Assembly (NCBI GenBank): GCA_963810305.1
Contig: CAWEMY010000011.1
Location: forward strand, 617,762-681,761
Source: JACDCA01 sp963810305
GTDB taxonomy: Bacteria > Acidobacteriota > Vicinamibacteria > Vicinamibacterales > 2-12-FULL-66-21
Length of the DNA: 64,000 nucleotides
Reading direction: 5' to 3'
A program made the position numbers and the translations under genes. Numbering within the stretch: position 1 is the stretch's first letter; every line of letters starts with the position of its first letter. Under the pieces are notes generated by a model, which saw nothing but the letters and a program-made list of their open reading frames with translations, made no database searches and was not told the origin of the DNA. Below, in pieces: positions 27,090-36,146 of this stretch.

Positions 27090-28123
27090 GCCGGATCGCG
27101 GTCGTCACCTCGAGCCCGCCGATGACCGAGGGAGGTCACCTGGTGATCGCCCGCGCGCTCGTCCAGGCGCTTCGCGAGTCGGGTCACCAGGCCGACGTCA
27201 TCATCACCCCGCAGAATCGTTTCGGCCGCCAGGCCTCTGCGTATTTCGCCACGTGGATGACCGACGTCGGCAGCACCGACGGACACGCGATCGATCAAGT
27301 GATTTCGCTGCGGTTCCCCAGTTACGCCGTCCGGCACGAGCGGCACGTGTGCTGGCTGAACCACACGATGCGGGAGTACTACGATCAGTGGGACGCGTTT
27401 CGCAGCCGTCTGAGCTCACGCGCCCGACTGAAGGAGGGCCTCCGGCGCACGTTGATCCATGCCGCGGACCGATACCTGCTCACCCGCAACGTGGACGAGC
27501 TGTTCGTCCAGTCGCGGACAATCCAGAAGCGTCTCGAGATCTGGCCGGAGTTGCAATCCACCGTGCTGCATCCCCCCGCGCCCCAACGCGCGTATCGGTG
27601 CGACGGCTACGGCGATTACATCTTCTGGGTCTCCCGCCTCACCCCGTTGAAGCGCGCGGATCTGGCCATCGAAGCACTGGCGACGCCCGAGGGCGCCGGC
27701 GTCAAGTTGGTGATTGCCGGTGAAGGCGAGGACCGGCCACGACTGGAAAATTTGGTCAAACAACATTCACTGGACGATCGTGTGACCATGACCGGCCGCC
27801 TCGACGACGAGGGACTCTTGATGCACCTGGCCCGATGCCGCGCCGTGTGTTTCCCTCCCGTTCAGGAAGACTATGGCTTTGTCACCGTCGAGGCCTTCGC
27901 CTCGCGCAAGGCGGTGGTGACCTGCACCGACAGCGGCGGGCCGGCAGAGCTCGTCGTCGACGGCACCAGCGGTTTTGTCTGCGCGCCCAATGCGCGCGCA
28001 CTCGCCACCGCGTTCCGTCGCCTGCATGACGACGCTGCGCTGGCTGAGCGGCTGGGTGCCGGGGCATTCGCGGCCAGTCAGCAATTGACCTGGCCCGAGA
28101 CGGTCCGCGCCCTTACGGCGTGA
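27086..28123 (+). CDS. GT4-family glycosyltransferase
   Basis: ATG 27086 lies in an ATGA overlap with the membrane transferase stop; 345 residues. N-terminal SRIAVVTSSPPMTEGGHLVIARAL is a standard GT4 start. The C-terminal domain has YIFWVSRLTPLKRADLAIEAL, then LVIAGEGEDRPRLE, then FPPVQEDYGFVTVEAFASRKAVVTC, in which EDYGFVTVEA holds the E-x7-E donor site. It completes a four-gene run (acyltransferase, GT4, GT39-like, GT4). A hexose donor such as UDP- or GDP-sugar is expected for the family; the linkage is not predictable. Confidence 0.88.
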   Translation: MSRIAVVTSSPPMTEGGHLVIARALVQALRESGHQADVIITPQNRFGRQASAYFATWMTDVGSTDGHAIDQVISLRFPSYAVRHERHVCWLNHTMREYYDQWDAFRSRLSSRARLKEGLRRTLIHAADRYLLTRNVDELFVQSRTIQKRLEIWPELQSTVLHPPAPQRAYRCDGYGDYIFWVSRLTPLKRADLAIEALATPEGAGVKLVIAGEGEDRPRLENLVKQHSLDDRVTMTGRLDDEGLLMHLARCRAVCFPPVQEDYGFVTVEAFASRKAVVTCTDSGGPAELVVDGTSGFVCAPNARALATAFRRLHDDAALAERLGAGAFAASQQLTWPETVRALTA

Positions 28124-28137
28124 AATAATCGAGCGGG

Positions 28138-28175
28138 ACTGACCACTGACTTCTAACTTCTGACTACTGACTCAC
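28138..28175. repeat. Degenerate ACTGACT microrepeat upstream of ttcA
   Basis: The spacer holds imperfect repeats of the words ACTGAC, TTCTAACTT and TGACTACTGACTCACT. Similar but differently worded microrepeats fill several other spacers in this window. Confidence 0.6.
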
Positions 28176-28188
28176 TAAAAGCACTGAT

Positions 28189-29007
28189 ATGGCTTACGCC
28201 TCTTCGCTCGAGACCCGGATCGCCAAGAAAGTCACCAGGGCGATCACCGAATTCAACTTGATCGAGGACGGCGACCGCGTGATGGTCGGCCTGTCAGGAG
28301 GGAAGGACAGCTGGGCACTGCTGCAGATGCTCGACGTGCTGCGCCGGCGTGCTCCCATCAGCTTTTCGCTCGTCGCCGTCACCGTCGATTCCGGCTACAA
28401 CGGGTATCGCCACGATCTGATCTCCCGGACGTGCGAGCAGCGCGGGTGGGAGTACCGGATCGAGCACACCGACATCGGCGATGCGATTGACGACATCCTG
28501 GAGGCGAGCGAGACGCCATGCTCGCTCTGCGCGCGGCTGCGGAGGGGCGTTTTGTACCGGCTGGCCAAGGAGGTCGGTGCGACGAAGATCGCTCTCGGGC
28601 ATCATCTCGACGATTTCATCGAGACGCTGCTGCTCAACCTGTTTTTCGCCGGGGCCTTGAAGGCGATGCCGGCGCGCCTGGTCTCCGATAACGGCGAGCA
28701 TGTCGTGATCCGACCGCTGGTCTACATCACTGAATCGGACGCGCGAGCCTACGCGAAGGCATCCGAACTTCCGATCATCGGCTGCTGTTGCCCGGCCTGC
28801 GGTGATCTGAGTCTTCAACGGCAGCGCATCAAGCGATTGATTGCCGAGCTCGAAGTGGAGCATCCCGAGATCAGAAACTCCATGATCCGTGCCCTGGGCA
28901 ACGTCGCCGGCCGTCACCTGCTCGACAAACGTCTAAACCCATTGCCGGAACTGCGCGACGCTGCGCTGGCCGGCGGCGCCGTGCCGCTGCGCATCGTCCG
29001 GCGATAG
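28189..29007 (+). CDS. ttcA: tRNA 2-thiocytidine(32) synthetase TtcA
   Basis: The 272-residue protein has the ATP-binding PP-loop MVGLSGGKDSW (about residues 32-42). It also has the two Cys pairs of TtcA: PCSLCARLRRGVLY and CCCPACGDLSLQRQ. The latter holds iron-sulphur cluster ligands. The GHHLDDFIETLLLNLFF block is also typical. TtcA thiolates C32 in certain tRNA anticodon loops. The match is strong over the full usual length of about 270-300 residues. It is probably transcribed with the following barrel gene, 8 nt downstream. Confidence 0.93.
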   Translation: MAYASSLETRIAKKVTRAITEFNLIEDGDRVMVGLSGGKDSWALLQMLDVLRRRAPISFSLVAVTVDSGYNGYRHDLISRTCEQRGWEYRIEHTDIGDAIDDILEASETPCSLCARLRRGVLYRLAKEVGATKIALGHHLDDFIETLLLNLFFAGALKAMPARLVSDNGEHVVIRPLVYITESDARAYAKASELPIIGCCCPACGDLSLQRQRIKRLIAELEVEHPEIRNSMIRALGNVAGRHLLDKRLNPLPELRDAALAGGAVPLRIVRR

Positions 29008-29015
29008 GAGTCAGC

Positions 29016-29876
29016 GTGCCACACCGTTCGAGAGCGAGGCTGGTCGCCTGCGTCGCCTTGCTGATCTGCGCTGCTGCGCCCGCGCAGGCGCAGCAGCGGC
29101 CGCTGGTCACCGAGGATCCTGAGACGATCGGCTCCGGGCTGGTACTCGTTGAAGGCGGATTCGACCAGCAGTGGAAGGTGTTCTATCCGCTCTCAGGTCT
29201 TACCGGCGACCTGTTTCGCGTCCCGACGCTCGGTCTCAGCCTCGGTCTGAGCTCTATCGCTGAAATTCAGATCGACTGGACCCCGTACCAGAGGCTGTCC
29301 GTGAACGAGCGTGAGCCGGCGCCGCTCGCCGCGATGCTCGATTTTACCGGCGAAGGAACCACCGACATCGATGACATCGTAATCGGGACGAAGGTCCGGC
29401 TCGTACCCGAAGGGGCCGGTCATCCGGCTTTCGGCGTGAGGTTCGCGACGAAGCTGCCGAATGCCAGCAACGAGAGCGGCCTTGGGACCGACTCCATGGA
29501 TTTCTACGTCTCGGGTCTCGTCGGGAAGACTGTCGAATCGATACGGATCGTCGGCAACGTTGGCTTCGGCCTCCTCGGGGATCCAATCCGCGGCGATCAG
29601 CAGAACGACGTGCTGACTTACGGCTTCTCGCTTGCCCGCGCGGTCGGCCAGGGCCTGGAAGTTGTCGGAGAGATCAACGGCCGGAAGTCGCTCCATCCCG
29701 CCGAAGAAGTGCCGGTGGGCACCGAGAGCAGAAGCATTGTGAGGATCGGGGGTCGGTATACGGTGTCCACCGTCCGCGTCGACGGGGGAGTGCTCTTCGG
29801 CCTGACGTCCCGCGACCCGAGCTTCGGTGTCACGGCCGGTGTGACCTGGGTTTTCCGGGGCTTCACCATCCCTTAA
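29016..29876 (+). CDS. Putative outer-membrane beta-barrel protein
   Basis: GTG 29016 opens a 286-residue product with a Sec signal peptide ending AAPAQAQQ. The rest is rich in amphipathic strands (for example FRVPTLGLSLGLSSIAEIQI, then VRIVGNVGFGLLGD, then VDGGVLFGLTS) and ends in VTWVFRGFTIP. It resembles the broad family of transporter-like barrels seen in Acidobacteriota, sometimes annotated as meta-pathway phenol degradation proteins. Function is unknown. Its stop TAA overlaps that of convergent glpD inside a TTAA palindrome. Confidence 0.65.
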   Translation: MPHRSRARLVACVALLICAAAPAQAQQRPLVTEDPETIGSGLVLVEGGFDQQWKVFYPLSGLTGDLFRVPTLGLSLGLSSIAEIQIDWTPYQRLSVNEREPAPLAAMLDFTGEGTTDIDDIVIGTKVRLVPEGAGHPAFGVRFATKLPNASNESGLGTDSMDFYVSGLVGKTVESIRIVGNVGFGLLGDPIRGDQQNDVLTYGFSLARAVGQGLEVVGEINGRKSLHPAEEVPVGTESRSIVRIGGRYTVSTVRVDGGVLFGLTSRDPSFGVTAGVTWVFRGFTIP

Positions 29877-31492
29877 ATCGCGTACACGGCCTCGACGTCG
29901 GCGATTTCCTGTTCGAGGCGCTCGGGTGACCATCCGAGTTCCTCGGCGGCGATCCGGCCGCAACCGAGGACGGCATCCGCGCCGGGATGGCCACTCGATC
30001 CGAGCGCCGTCCGGCGCACCACGATGTCGGTGAGCCGCACCGCCATTTCGTGCCGGATCACATGGACGACTTCCGCCCGGAGCGTCTCCCAACCCGGGGA
30101 CACGGGCTCGGCAAGCTCCGGACGCTCGGCGATCAGACGGACGATCGCGGCTGATCCCTCCGCGTAGAGCGCCGCGAGGTGGCGGGTGACCGGAGTGGGC
30201 AAGTCCATCGCCGACGCCCGCGCCGTTTCGATCGCGAGCGCTTCGTGGTCCGCGATCGCGGCCCCGGGCAGCGGCGTGGTTGCCGTCCGCGAACGGGGCA
30301 ATCGCCGGCCCAGAATCCTTCCCGCCATATCGACGGCACGCTCGGCAACTCCACGCGCCGTCGTGTACTTCACTCCAATGACGGTCATGGCTCCAGCCGC
30401 ACCGTCCTGGGCGTGGTCCCTGATCTCCGGGGCCGGTCTGAGATCGAGCTGGCCCGACCTGTTCACGGCTGCCGGGACAGCCCCCCGATGAACGAGACGC
30501 ACGTCCTCGCGAGTGAGCTTCAACGCCGGGAACGCCTCGTTCGCCTCGGCGATAAACGTCTCGAGTTCGCGCGGTGTGACCTCCAGCGCATGAGGGTCCG
30601 CGGGCGTAGCGGAATGCGCGGTGCCAATCAGGGCGCGTCCGCGCCAGGGTACCAGCGTGAGCATTCGGCCGGTTGCGGTCGGCGCCGCGAGGGCAATGTC
30701 GCTGGCCGGCTTCGACGTCACGATGTTCATTGCCTTCAGCAACGGATATGGCCGCTGGACGCCGAAGAGCGCCATCACGTCTCCGGCGCGCGCGCCGGAC
30801 GCGTTGACGGTGAGCTTTGCGCGGATTGTCAGTTCGCGTTCACTCACGAGGTCTCTCGCAATCACCCCGCCGATCCGTCCGTCGTCTCTGATCGCCGCGA
30901 CCGCTTCGACGTAGTTCGCGAGGTCGGCGCGCGACAGGTCCGCCGCGGCCGCGAAGGCGATCGTCAACCGCTCGCTCTCGATGATCTGGTAGTCGTACCA
31001 TTGCGCGCTGCCGGTCAGATTCTCGGGTTTGATTCCGGCGAACAGCCGAAGGGTGGCCGCCTTGGAAATCAGCTTGGCGCGGGGCAAATGCAGTTCCGGC
31101 TCGACGCCGTCGTTGCGGTGTCGGCCGAGCCAGGCATCGATTCTGAACGCCGCGCGCAGCGCCAGTCTGCTCTTGACCGCGGATCGATAGGTGCCGACGA
31201 GAAACGGCAGCGGGCGCAGGAACCACGGCGCAATCCGGCCGAGCGCGCGGCGTTCGTGAATCGCTTCGCGCGCCCGATCCAGTCGCGCTGACTGGAGCGA
31301 GCGCAGGCCACCATGGACGGTCTTCTGATGGTTGAACGAGGCGCCGCTGCCGAAGTCCGAGGCTTCGATGAGCGCCGTCTTCAAGCCGCGACTCGCTGCG
31401 TCGTAGGCGATGGCGAGTCCATACACGCCGCCGCCGATGACGAGCAGGTCGTACGGGTCCGCCTGGAGCCGGTCTGTGTCGCGTGGGCGCAT
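29873..31492 (-). CDS. glpD: FAD-dependent glycerol-3-phosphate dehydrogenase
   Basis: The 539-residue flavoprotein starts with the FAD-binding motif DLLVIGGGVYGLAIAYDAASRG. The GlpD signature SGASFNHQKTVHGGLRSLQ follows near residue 50. The DAO-type catalytic domain contains GVKYTTARGVAE, and a C-terminal helical domain completes the protein. The enzyme oxidises glycerol-3-phosphate to dihydroxyacetone phosphate and passes electrons to quinones at the inner membrane. No glpF or glpK is next to it. A methyltransferase gene is divergent, so the 26-nt gap between the starts must carry both promoters or one of them lies inside coding DNA. Confidence 0.88.
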   Translation of the reverse strand: MRPRDTDRLQADPYDLLVIGGGVYGLAIAYDAASRGLKTALIEASDFGSGASFNHQKTVHGGLRSLQSARLDRAREAIHERRALGRIAPWFLRPLPFLVGTYRSAVKSRLALRAAFRIDAWLGRHRNDGVEPELHLPRAKLISKAATLRLFAGIKPENLTGSAQWYDYQIIESERLTIAFAAAADLSRADLANYVEAVAAIRDDGRIGGVIARDLVSERELTIRAKLTVNASGARAGDVMALFGVQRPYPLLKAMNIVTSKPASDIALAAPTATGRMLTLVPWRGRALIGTAHSATPADPHALEVTPRELETFIAEANEAFPALKLTREDVRLVHRGAVPAAVNRSGQLDLRPAPEIRDHAQDGAAGAMTVIGVKYTTARGVAERAVDMAGRILGRRLPRSRTATTPLPGAAIADHEALAIETARASAMDLPTPVTRHLAALYAEGSAAIVRLIAERPELAEPVSPGWETLRAEVVHVIRHEMAVRLTDIVVRRTALGSSGHPGADAVLGCGRIAAEELGWSPERLEQEIADVEAVYAI

Positions 31493-31518
31493 GCAACTTT
31501 TACTTTATAGTAGGCGCC

Positions 31519-32292
31519 GTGTCCCGCCCCGGCGCTTCGACGACTGCTGCCGTCCGAGAATACTGGAACCAGCACATACACGACCTCGAGATCACGACGC
31601 ACCCAGTCGGGACGCCGGGATTCTTTGCCGATCTCGATCAATATCACTTCGAGAAGCTTCACCACCTCCTGCGGCTGATCGACTTCGACGCTTATCGTGG
31701 CAAGCGCGTGCTGGAAGTTGGCTGTGGCGCCGGCACCGACCTGGTGCGGTTCGCGCGCGGCGGCGCGCTCGTTACCGGCATCGATCTGTCGCAGTCCGCC
31801 ATTGATCTGGCGCGAACAAACTTCGCCCAGAGCGGGCTGCAAGCCGATCTGCGGGAAGCCGATGGCGAGCGGATCCCGTTCGAGGACGACACGTTCGATC
31901 TCGTTTATGCGCACGGCGTCGTGCAGTACACCGCCGACGATCGGAAGCTGGTGGACGAGTGCCGCCGTGTGCTGAAGCCTGATGGCGCAGCAGTCTTTCA
32001 GGTGTACAACCGCGTCTCCTGGCTGAACGCGCTATCGAAGGTGATGAAGGTGCCGCTCGAGCACGAGGACGCCCCGGTACTGAAGAAGTACACCGCCGCG
32101 GAGTTCCGCCAGCTTCTGGGCGGATTCCGCGACGTCAAGATCGTCGAGGAGCGTTTTCCGGTGAAGTCGCGTCTCCACCGGGGCTGGAAAGGGACGCTCT
32201 TCAACACATTCTTCGTCGGCACGTTCAACGCCCTGCCGCGCGCGTTGGTTCGTCGATTTGGCTGGCACTTGCTTGGTTTCTGTCGAAAGTGA
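31519..32292 (+). CDS. Class I SAM-dependent methyltransferase
   Basis: I choose GTG 31519 (257 residues); the open frame upstream overlaps the divergent glpD start. The protein has motif I VLEVGCGAGTDLVRFA (about residues 63-78), acidic strand-two end GIDLSQSAIDLA, and FDLVYAHGVVQYTADD at motif IV. The rest resembles the UbiE/COQ5-like group used for small molecules and lipids. The substrate is unknown. The following spacer (32293-32396) is low-complexity GC-rich DNA without a gene. Confidence 0.85.
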   Translation: MSRPGASTTAAVREYWNQHIHDLEITTHPVGTPGFFADLDQYHFEKLHHLLRLIDFDAYRGKRVLEVGCGAGTDLVRFARGGALVTGIDLSQSAIDLARTNFAQSGLQADLREADGERIPFEDDTFDLVYAHGVVQYTADDRKLVDECRRVLKPDGAAVFQVYNRVSWLNALSKVMKVPLEHEDAPVLKKYTAAEFRQLLGGFRDVKIVEERFPVKSRLHRGWKGTLFNTFFVGTFNALPRALVRRFGWHLLGFCRK

Positions 32293-32385
32293 GCGCGGGG
32301 CGCGGGTCCGCGCGCGCGAGCGCGGGTCGCGGGGCGCGGGGCGCGGCGCGATGCGAACTGCGAACTGCGCGCTGCGAAGCTAGTG
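32293..32385. repeat. Low-complexity spacer of GCGCGGG and GCGAACT words
   Basis: This spacer before dapF is made of imperfect repeats of GCGCGGG followed by GCGAACTGCGAACTGCGCGC. No gene was seen. Confidence 0.6.
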
Positions 32386-32396
32386 AATTCTGAATC

Positions 32397-33206
32397 TTGA
32401 AGCTGATCAAAACGCACGCTTACGGAAACGATTTTCTGCTGGTCGACGACCTCGAGCTCCAGCACGTGGCGGATCGTCCGGCGTTGACGCGCCGTGTTTG
32501 CGATCGGCACCGCGGACTTGGCGCTGATGGTCTGATTGCGTTCAGTCTGTCGAGTGACGCGCATGCACGCATGTCGCTGCTGAACGCAGACGGCAGCTAC
32601 TCCGAGGTGTCGGGGAATGGGGTTCGGTGCCTGGCCGCATGGCTGGCACTGCGATCCGACATGAATGTCGGCGCGGCCCTCGATGTCGACACCGACGCGG
32701 GGACCAAGCGTCTGGAGTTGCTGGAGCGGACCGGCCCGGCGGTCACGGTCCGTGCCGCAATGGGCTCTCCCGAAGACGTTCGCATGACGCGCATCGACGT
32801 GGACGGTACTCCGATTGACGCAGTGACGCTCCGAGTCGGCAACCCTCAGTGCGTGGTGCTCGGCGCCGTCACCGAAGATCGGCTGCGAAACCTGGCTGCG
32901 GCGCTCGCCGTTCATCCGCACTTCCCGGCCGGCACGAACGTCGAGCTCGCCGCGGTCGAAGCGCCGGGTCGGATCCGCATCCTGATCTGGGAACGCGGTG
33001 TCGGCCCGACCGAGGCGTCCGGGACAGGCGCCTGCGCGGCGGCGGTGGCGGCAATCGCATTCGGCGGTGCGGCGCGCGAGCTCGACGTCGAATCCCCCGG
33101 CGGGACGCAGCACGTCGAGTGGCGCGACGACGGGCTGTTTCTCACCGGGCGCGCGGAGGTCATCGCGGTCTGCGACTGGCAGGGGCGAGCGGCGTCGCAT
33201 GCGTAA
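32397..33206 (+). CDS. dapF: Diaminopimelate epimerase
   Basis: TTG 32397 gives the family start MKLIKTHAYGNDFLLVDD. Both catalytic cysteines are visible: Cys78 in SGNGVRCLA and Cys213 in ASGTGACAAAVA, which act as the two acid/base thiols. The length of 269 residues is normal. The enzyme converts LL- to meso-diaminopimelate for lysine and peptidoglycan synthesis in the cytoplasm. Its last 8 nt overlap the SLC13 carrier gene. Confidence 0.95.
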   Translation: MKLIKTHAYGNDFLLVDDLELQHVADRPALTRRVCDRHRGLGADGLIAFSLSSDAHARMSLLNADGSYSEVSGNGVRCLAAWLALRSDMNVGAALDVDTDAGTKRLELLERTGPAVTVRAAMGSPEDVRMTRIDVDGTPIDAVTLRVGNPQCVVLGAVTEDRLRNLAAALAVHPHFPAGTNVELAAVEAPGRIRILIWERGVGPTEASGTGACAAAVAAIAFGGAARELDVESPGGTQHVEWRDDGLFLTGRAEVIAVCDWQGRAASHA

Positions 33207-34721
33207 GGCGCACGAAGCCGCCGGCTCGGTCGAGGTCTACTCACCCGCCGAAGAGTTGTTCAACCGCCGGCGGCGTACCGCTGGCCTCTTCCTCGGGCCG
33301 GCTCTCCTGATTGCGTTGTTGGCCGCTCCGCTCCCGATCCCCGCGCCGGCACATCGGCTCGCCGCCATCCTTGCGATGATGGTTGTGCTCTGGATCACCG
33401 AGGCACTGCCGCTCGCAGTGACGGCGCTGATCGGGCCGGTGCTGGCGGTGGCGCTTCGAGTGGCCCCGGCGCGCACCGCCTTCGCCCCGTTTGCCGATCC
33501 GATCATCTTCCTCTTCATCGGCAGCTTCATGCTCGCGGAGGCGATGTTCGTCCACGGCCTCGACCGCCGCATCGCGTACAGCGCCTTGTCGTCACGCCTG
33601 GTCGGCAGCAGCCTCCTCCGGATCCTGATCGTCTACGGCGCCGTGACGGCCGGCATCTCGATGTGGATCAGCAACACCGCCACCACGGCGATGATGTTTC
33701 CAATCGGCCTCTCGATCGTCGCGCACTTGACCGAAGGCCGCGAGTCGGAGCATGCCAGCCGCGAGTTCGCGATCGCGATGATGCTGATCGCCGCATTCGG
33801 TGCGTCGATCGGTGGGATCGGTACGCCGATCGGCACGCCCCCGAACCTCATCGGCATCGGCATGCTGAATCGCATCGCGGGCGTCAAGATCTCCTTCTTT
33901 CAGTGGATGCTGCTCGGCGTCCCGATCGTGGTGCTGCTGTTCGGGTTCCTCATCGCCTTTTTCTACTTCCGGTCGCTCCGCGGTCTGAAGTTGGACATGT
34001 CGCGGACGTCGCGCATTCGTGACGAACTGGACCGGCTCGGTCCGGCATCGGTCGGCCAGCGCAATGTCCTGATGGCCTTCGGCGTGACCGTTGTTCTCTG
34101 GCTGCTTCCGGGCGTGCTGACAATCGTGGGCCTTGGCGAGACGCCGCTTCGCCACGCGGCTATGCCGCGGCAGTTCCCGAGGCGGTCGCGGCCATGATCG
34201 GCGCGATCCTGTTGTTCGTTCTTCCGGTCACGTGGCGCGCGCGGAAGTTCACCATGACGTGGGAAGAAGCGGTGCGCATCGACTGGGGAATCATCCTGCT
34301 GTTCGGCGGCGGGCTGGCGATGGGGGAGCTGGCGTTCTCGACCGGGCTGGCCGAGTCAATGGGACGCGGGATCACCAGCTGGCTGCCGAACCAGTCTGAG
34401 TTCGCCCTGACGGTCCTGTTCACCGCGGTGGCGATCGTGATGTCTGAGGCGGCGTCCAATACCGCGTCGGCGAACATGATCGTGCCGGTCGCGATCGCGG
34501 TCGCTCAGGCCGCCGGCGTCAACGCCTTATTGCCGGCGCTCGGCGCCACACTTGGCGCGTCGATGGGATTCATGATGCCCATCTCCACTCCTCCGAATGC
34601 CATCGTCTACAGCTCCGGCCATGTGCCGATCACCGCGATGATGCGGCACGGGCTCGCCCTCGATGTCGCGGGGTTCATCGTCATCGTTGCGTTGGTAATG
34701 ACGCTCGGCCGGTTGTTGTAG
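33199..34721 (+). CDS. SLC13/DASS-family sodium:anion symporter (one frameshift)
   Basis: ATG 33199 overlaps the dapF stop. The first 330 residues contain the DASS helices and the substrate motif MWISNTATTAMMFPIG (SNT). They also contain GGIGTPIGTPPNLIG. The frame ends near 34195, while the rest (AVAAMIGAILLFVLPVTWR, then MSEAASNTASANMIVP with the second SNT motif, then PISTPPNAIVYSSG) is in another frame. Restoring one base near 34144, for example CC to CCC, joins both halves into about 507 residues. Both Na+/anion motifs are intact, so the gene is probably functional. The family imports dicarboxylates, citrate or sulphate. Confidence 0.85.
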
Positions 34722-34778
34722 GTAGCAGCGGCTGCCAACTCGGCGGGTCACCGGTGACGCGCGCATTGCGACGCGCGA

Positions 34779-35360
34779 TCAACGACGGCGTCGCGGCGGT
34801 TTCCCCGGGCGTGCTTCACCGGCGTCGTCCACCGCCTGAATCTGCGCGGTGATTCGCGGTTCGAGACCGGTGACCGTCTCGCTGGCCTGCAGGTAATTTC
34901 CCGTATCCAGGGCCGTGCGCGCTTTTTGCAGGGCGAGCTCCGCCGCGCGATGCGTCCGCGTAGCGGCATCGAGCGTGGCCCGCGGCAGGCGTGGGCCTTC
35001 GGCCTTGATGCGCCCCTGCAGCCGGCCCAGTGCCGCAGTGGTGGCATTGATCGCGTTCTCCGCTTCGCTCCGGGCGCGGGCTTTGCCGTCGGCCGCTCCT
35101 TTCGCGGCGTCCTGGGCACGATCGCCCGCATCGAGCGCTCGGGTCAGCGCGAGCCGGTAATCGCGCTGGGCCACCGCGTCATGTGCCTGTTTGAGCGCTG
35201 AGGTGGCCGCCGCGAATGCCTGCGGAGCGTACTGTTCTGCGCCGGCGGCGCGCGCGGCGTCGATCGCCCCCTGGGCACGGTCGAGTTCCTTATGAGGAGG
35301 TTCTGAGCAGGCGGTCGCGAGAAGCAGCAGCGGCAACAGCACGACAGACAGGGCGCGCAT
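34779..35360 (-). CDS. Ala-rich helical lipoprotein (DUF4398-like)
   Basis: ATG 35360 gives a lipoprotein signal LLLLATACSEPP and 193 residues. The mature part is almost entirely Ala-rich helices with a repeated pattern (AAATSALKQAHDAVAQRDYRLAL), as in DUF4398/TPR-like envelope proteins, and ends in a very basic tail (GKPPRRRR). The role is unknown. It is convergent with the SLC13 gene. The 117-nt spacer to radC contains repeated GATCGG/CATCGG words. Confidence 0.65.
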   Translation of the reverse strand: MRALSVVLLPLLLLATACSEPPHKELDRAQGAIDAARAAGAEQYAPQAFAAATSALKQAHDAVAQRDYRLALTRALDAGDRAQDAAKGAADGKARARSEAENAINATTAALGRLQGRIKAEGPRLPRATLDAATRTHRAAELALQKARTALDTGNYLQASETVTGLEPRITAQIQAVDDAGEARPGKPPRRRR

Positions 35361-35477
35361 CGAGCGGTCAGTATATTCGCAAGTCTCGGCCTGTCGGCCG
35401 ATCGGCATATCCGCCTGATCGGCCCATCGGCTCATCGGTCGATCGGTTCAGCGGGTGCGCGACGGAAATCGAATACG

Positions 35478-36143
35478 ATGAAGACGGTTGCAACTTACGA
35501 TCGTCCGCGAGAGAAGCTCGAACGGCTCGGCGCCGCGGCACTGGGGGACAACGAGCTGCTGGCGATTGTGCTCGGGCATGGTCGGGCTCGTGCGAGCGCG
35601 CTCGACCTGGCAAACGCACTCCTCGTGGCGGGCGGCTTGTCAGGCCTGGTTCGAGCGCGGCACGGTGAGCTGCGCAGGCTGCCGGGGATTGGCGCGGCCA
35701 GGGCGGCGCAGGTACTGGCGGCGATCGAGCTTGGCCGGCGGACGCTGGCGAGGGCCGGTGAGATCCGGCCGCAGCTCTCGAGCCCGCGCGCCGTCGCCGA
35801 GTTCCTGCTACCGCAGTTCGGCAACCGGCCGGTCGAACAGTTCGGCGTGCTGCTGCTCGACACGAAGCATCGCGTGCTGCGCGCGTCGGTGCTCTCGATC
35901 GGCACCCTCGACGCCAGCATCGTGCATCCTCGGGAGGTATTCCGCGAGGCGGCGGCCGCCGGAGCCGCCGCGATCGTGCTGTTCCACAACCATCCTTCCG
36001 GCGACCCAGAGCCGAGCGATGACGACGTGCGGCTGACGGAGCGGTTGATGGCCGCTGGAGTGTTGATGGGCATCGACGTCATCGATCACGTGGTGCTTGC
36101 GGATGTGAAGTACTACAGCTTCCGCGAGAACGGCAGGTGTTGA
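35478..36143 (+). CDS. radC: RadC-family JAB/MPN domain protein
   Basis: The 221-residue protein has the RadC layout. An N-terminal helix-hairpin-helix region (REKLERLGAAALGDNELLAIVLGHG, then LRRLPGIGAARAAQVLA) is followed by a C-terminal JAB domain. The domain holds the metal motif HNHPSGDPEPSDDD, and LDASIVHPREVFREA precedes it. Length and motifs match the family. The historic link to DNA repair is not well supported, and the biochemical role is unsettled. It lies 3 nt upstream of larC. Confidence 0.9.
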   Translation: MKTVATYDRPREKLERLGAAALGDNELLAIVLGHGRARASALDLANALLVAGGLSGLVRARHGELRRLPGIGAARAAQVLAAIELGRRTLARAGEIRPQLSSPRAVAEFLLPQFGNRPVEQFGVLLLDTKHRVLRASVLSIGTLDASIVHPREVFREAAAAGAAAIVLFHNHPSGDPEPSDDDVRLTERLMAAGVLMGIDVIDHVVLADVKYYSFRENGRC

Positions 36144-36146
36144 GTA

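Noticed and set aside
25946..28123. 725-residue open frame ending in a GT4 domain
   Set aside because: Residues before 27086 are an Arg-rich shadow of the membrane transferase; the real start is ATG 27086 in an ATGA overlap.
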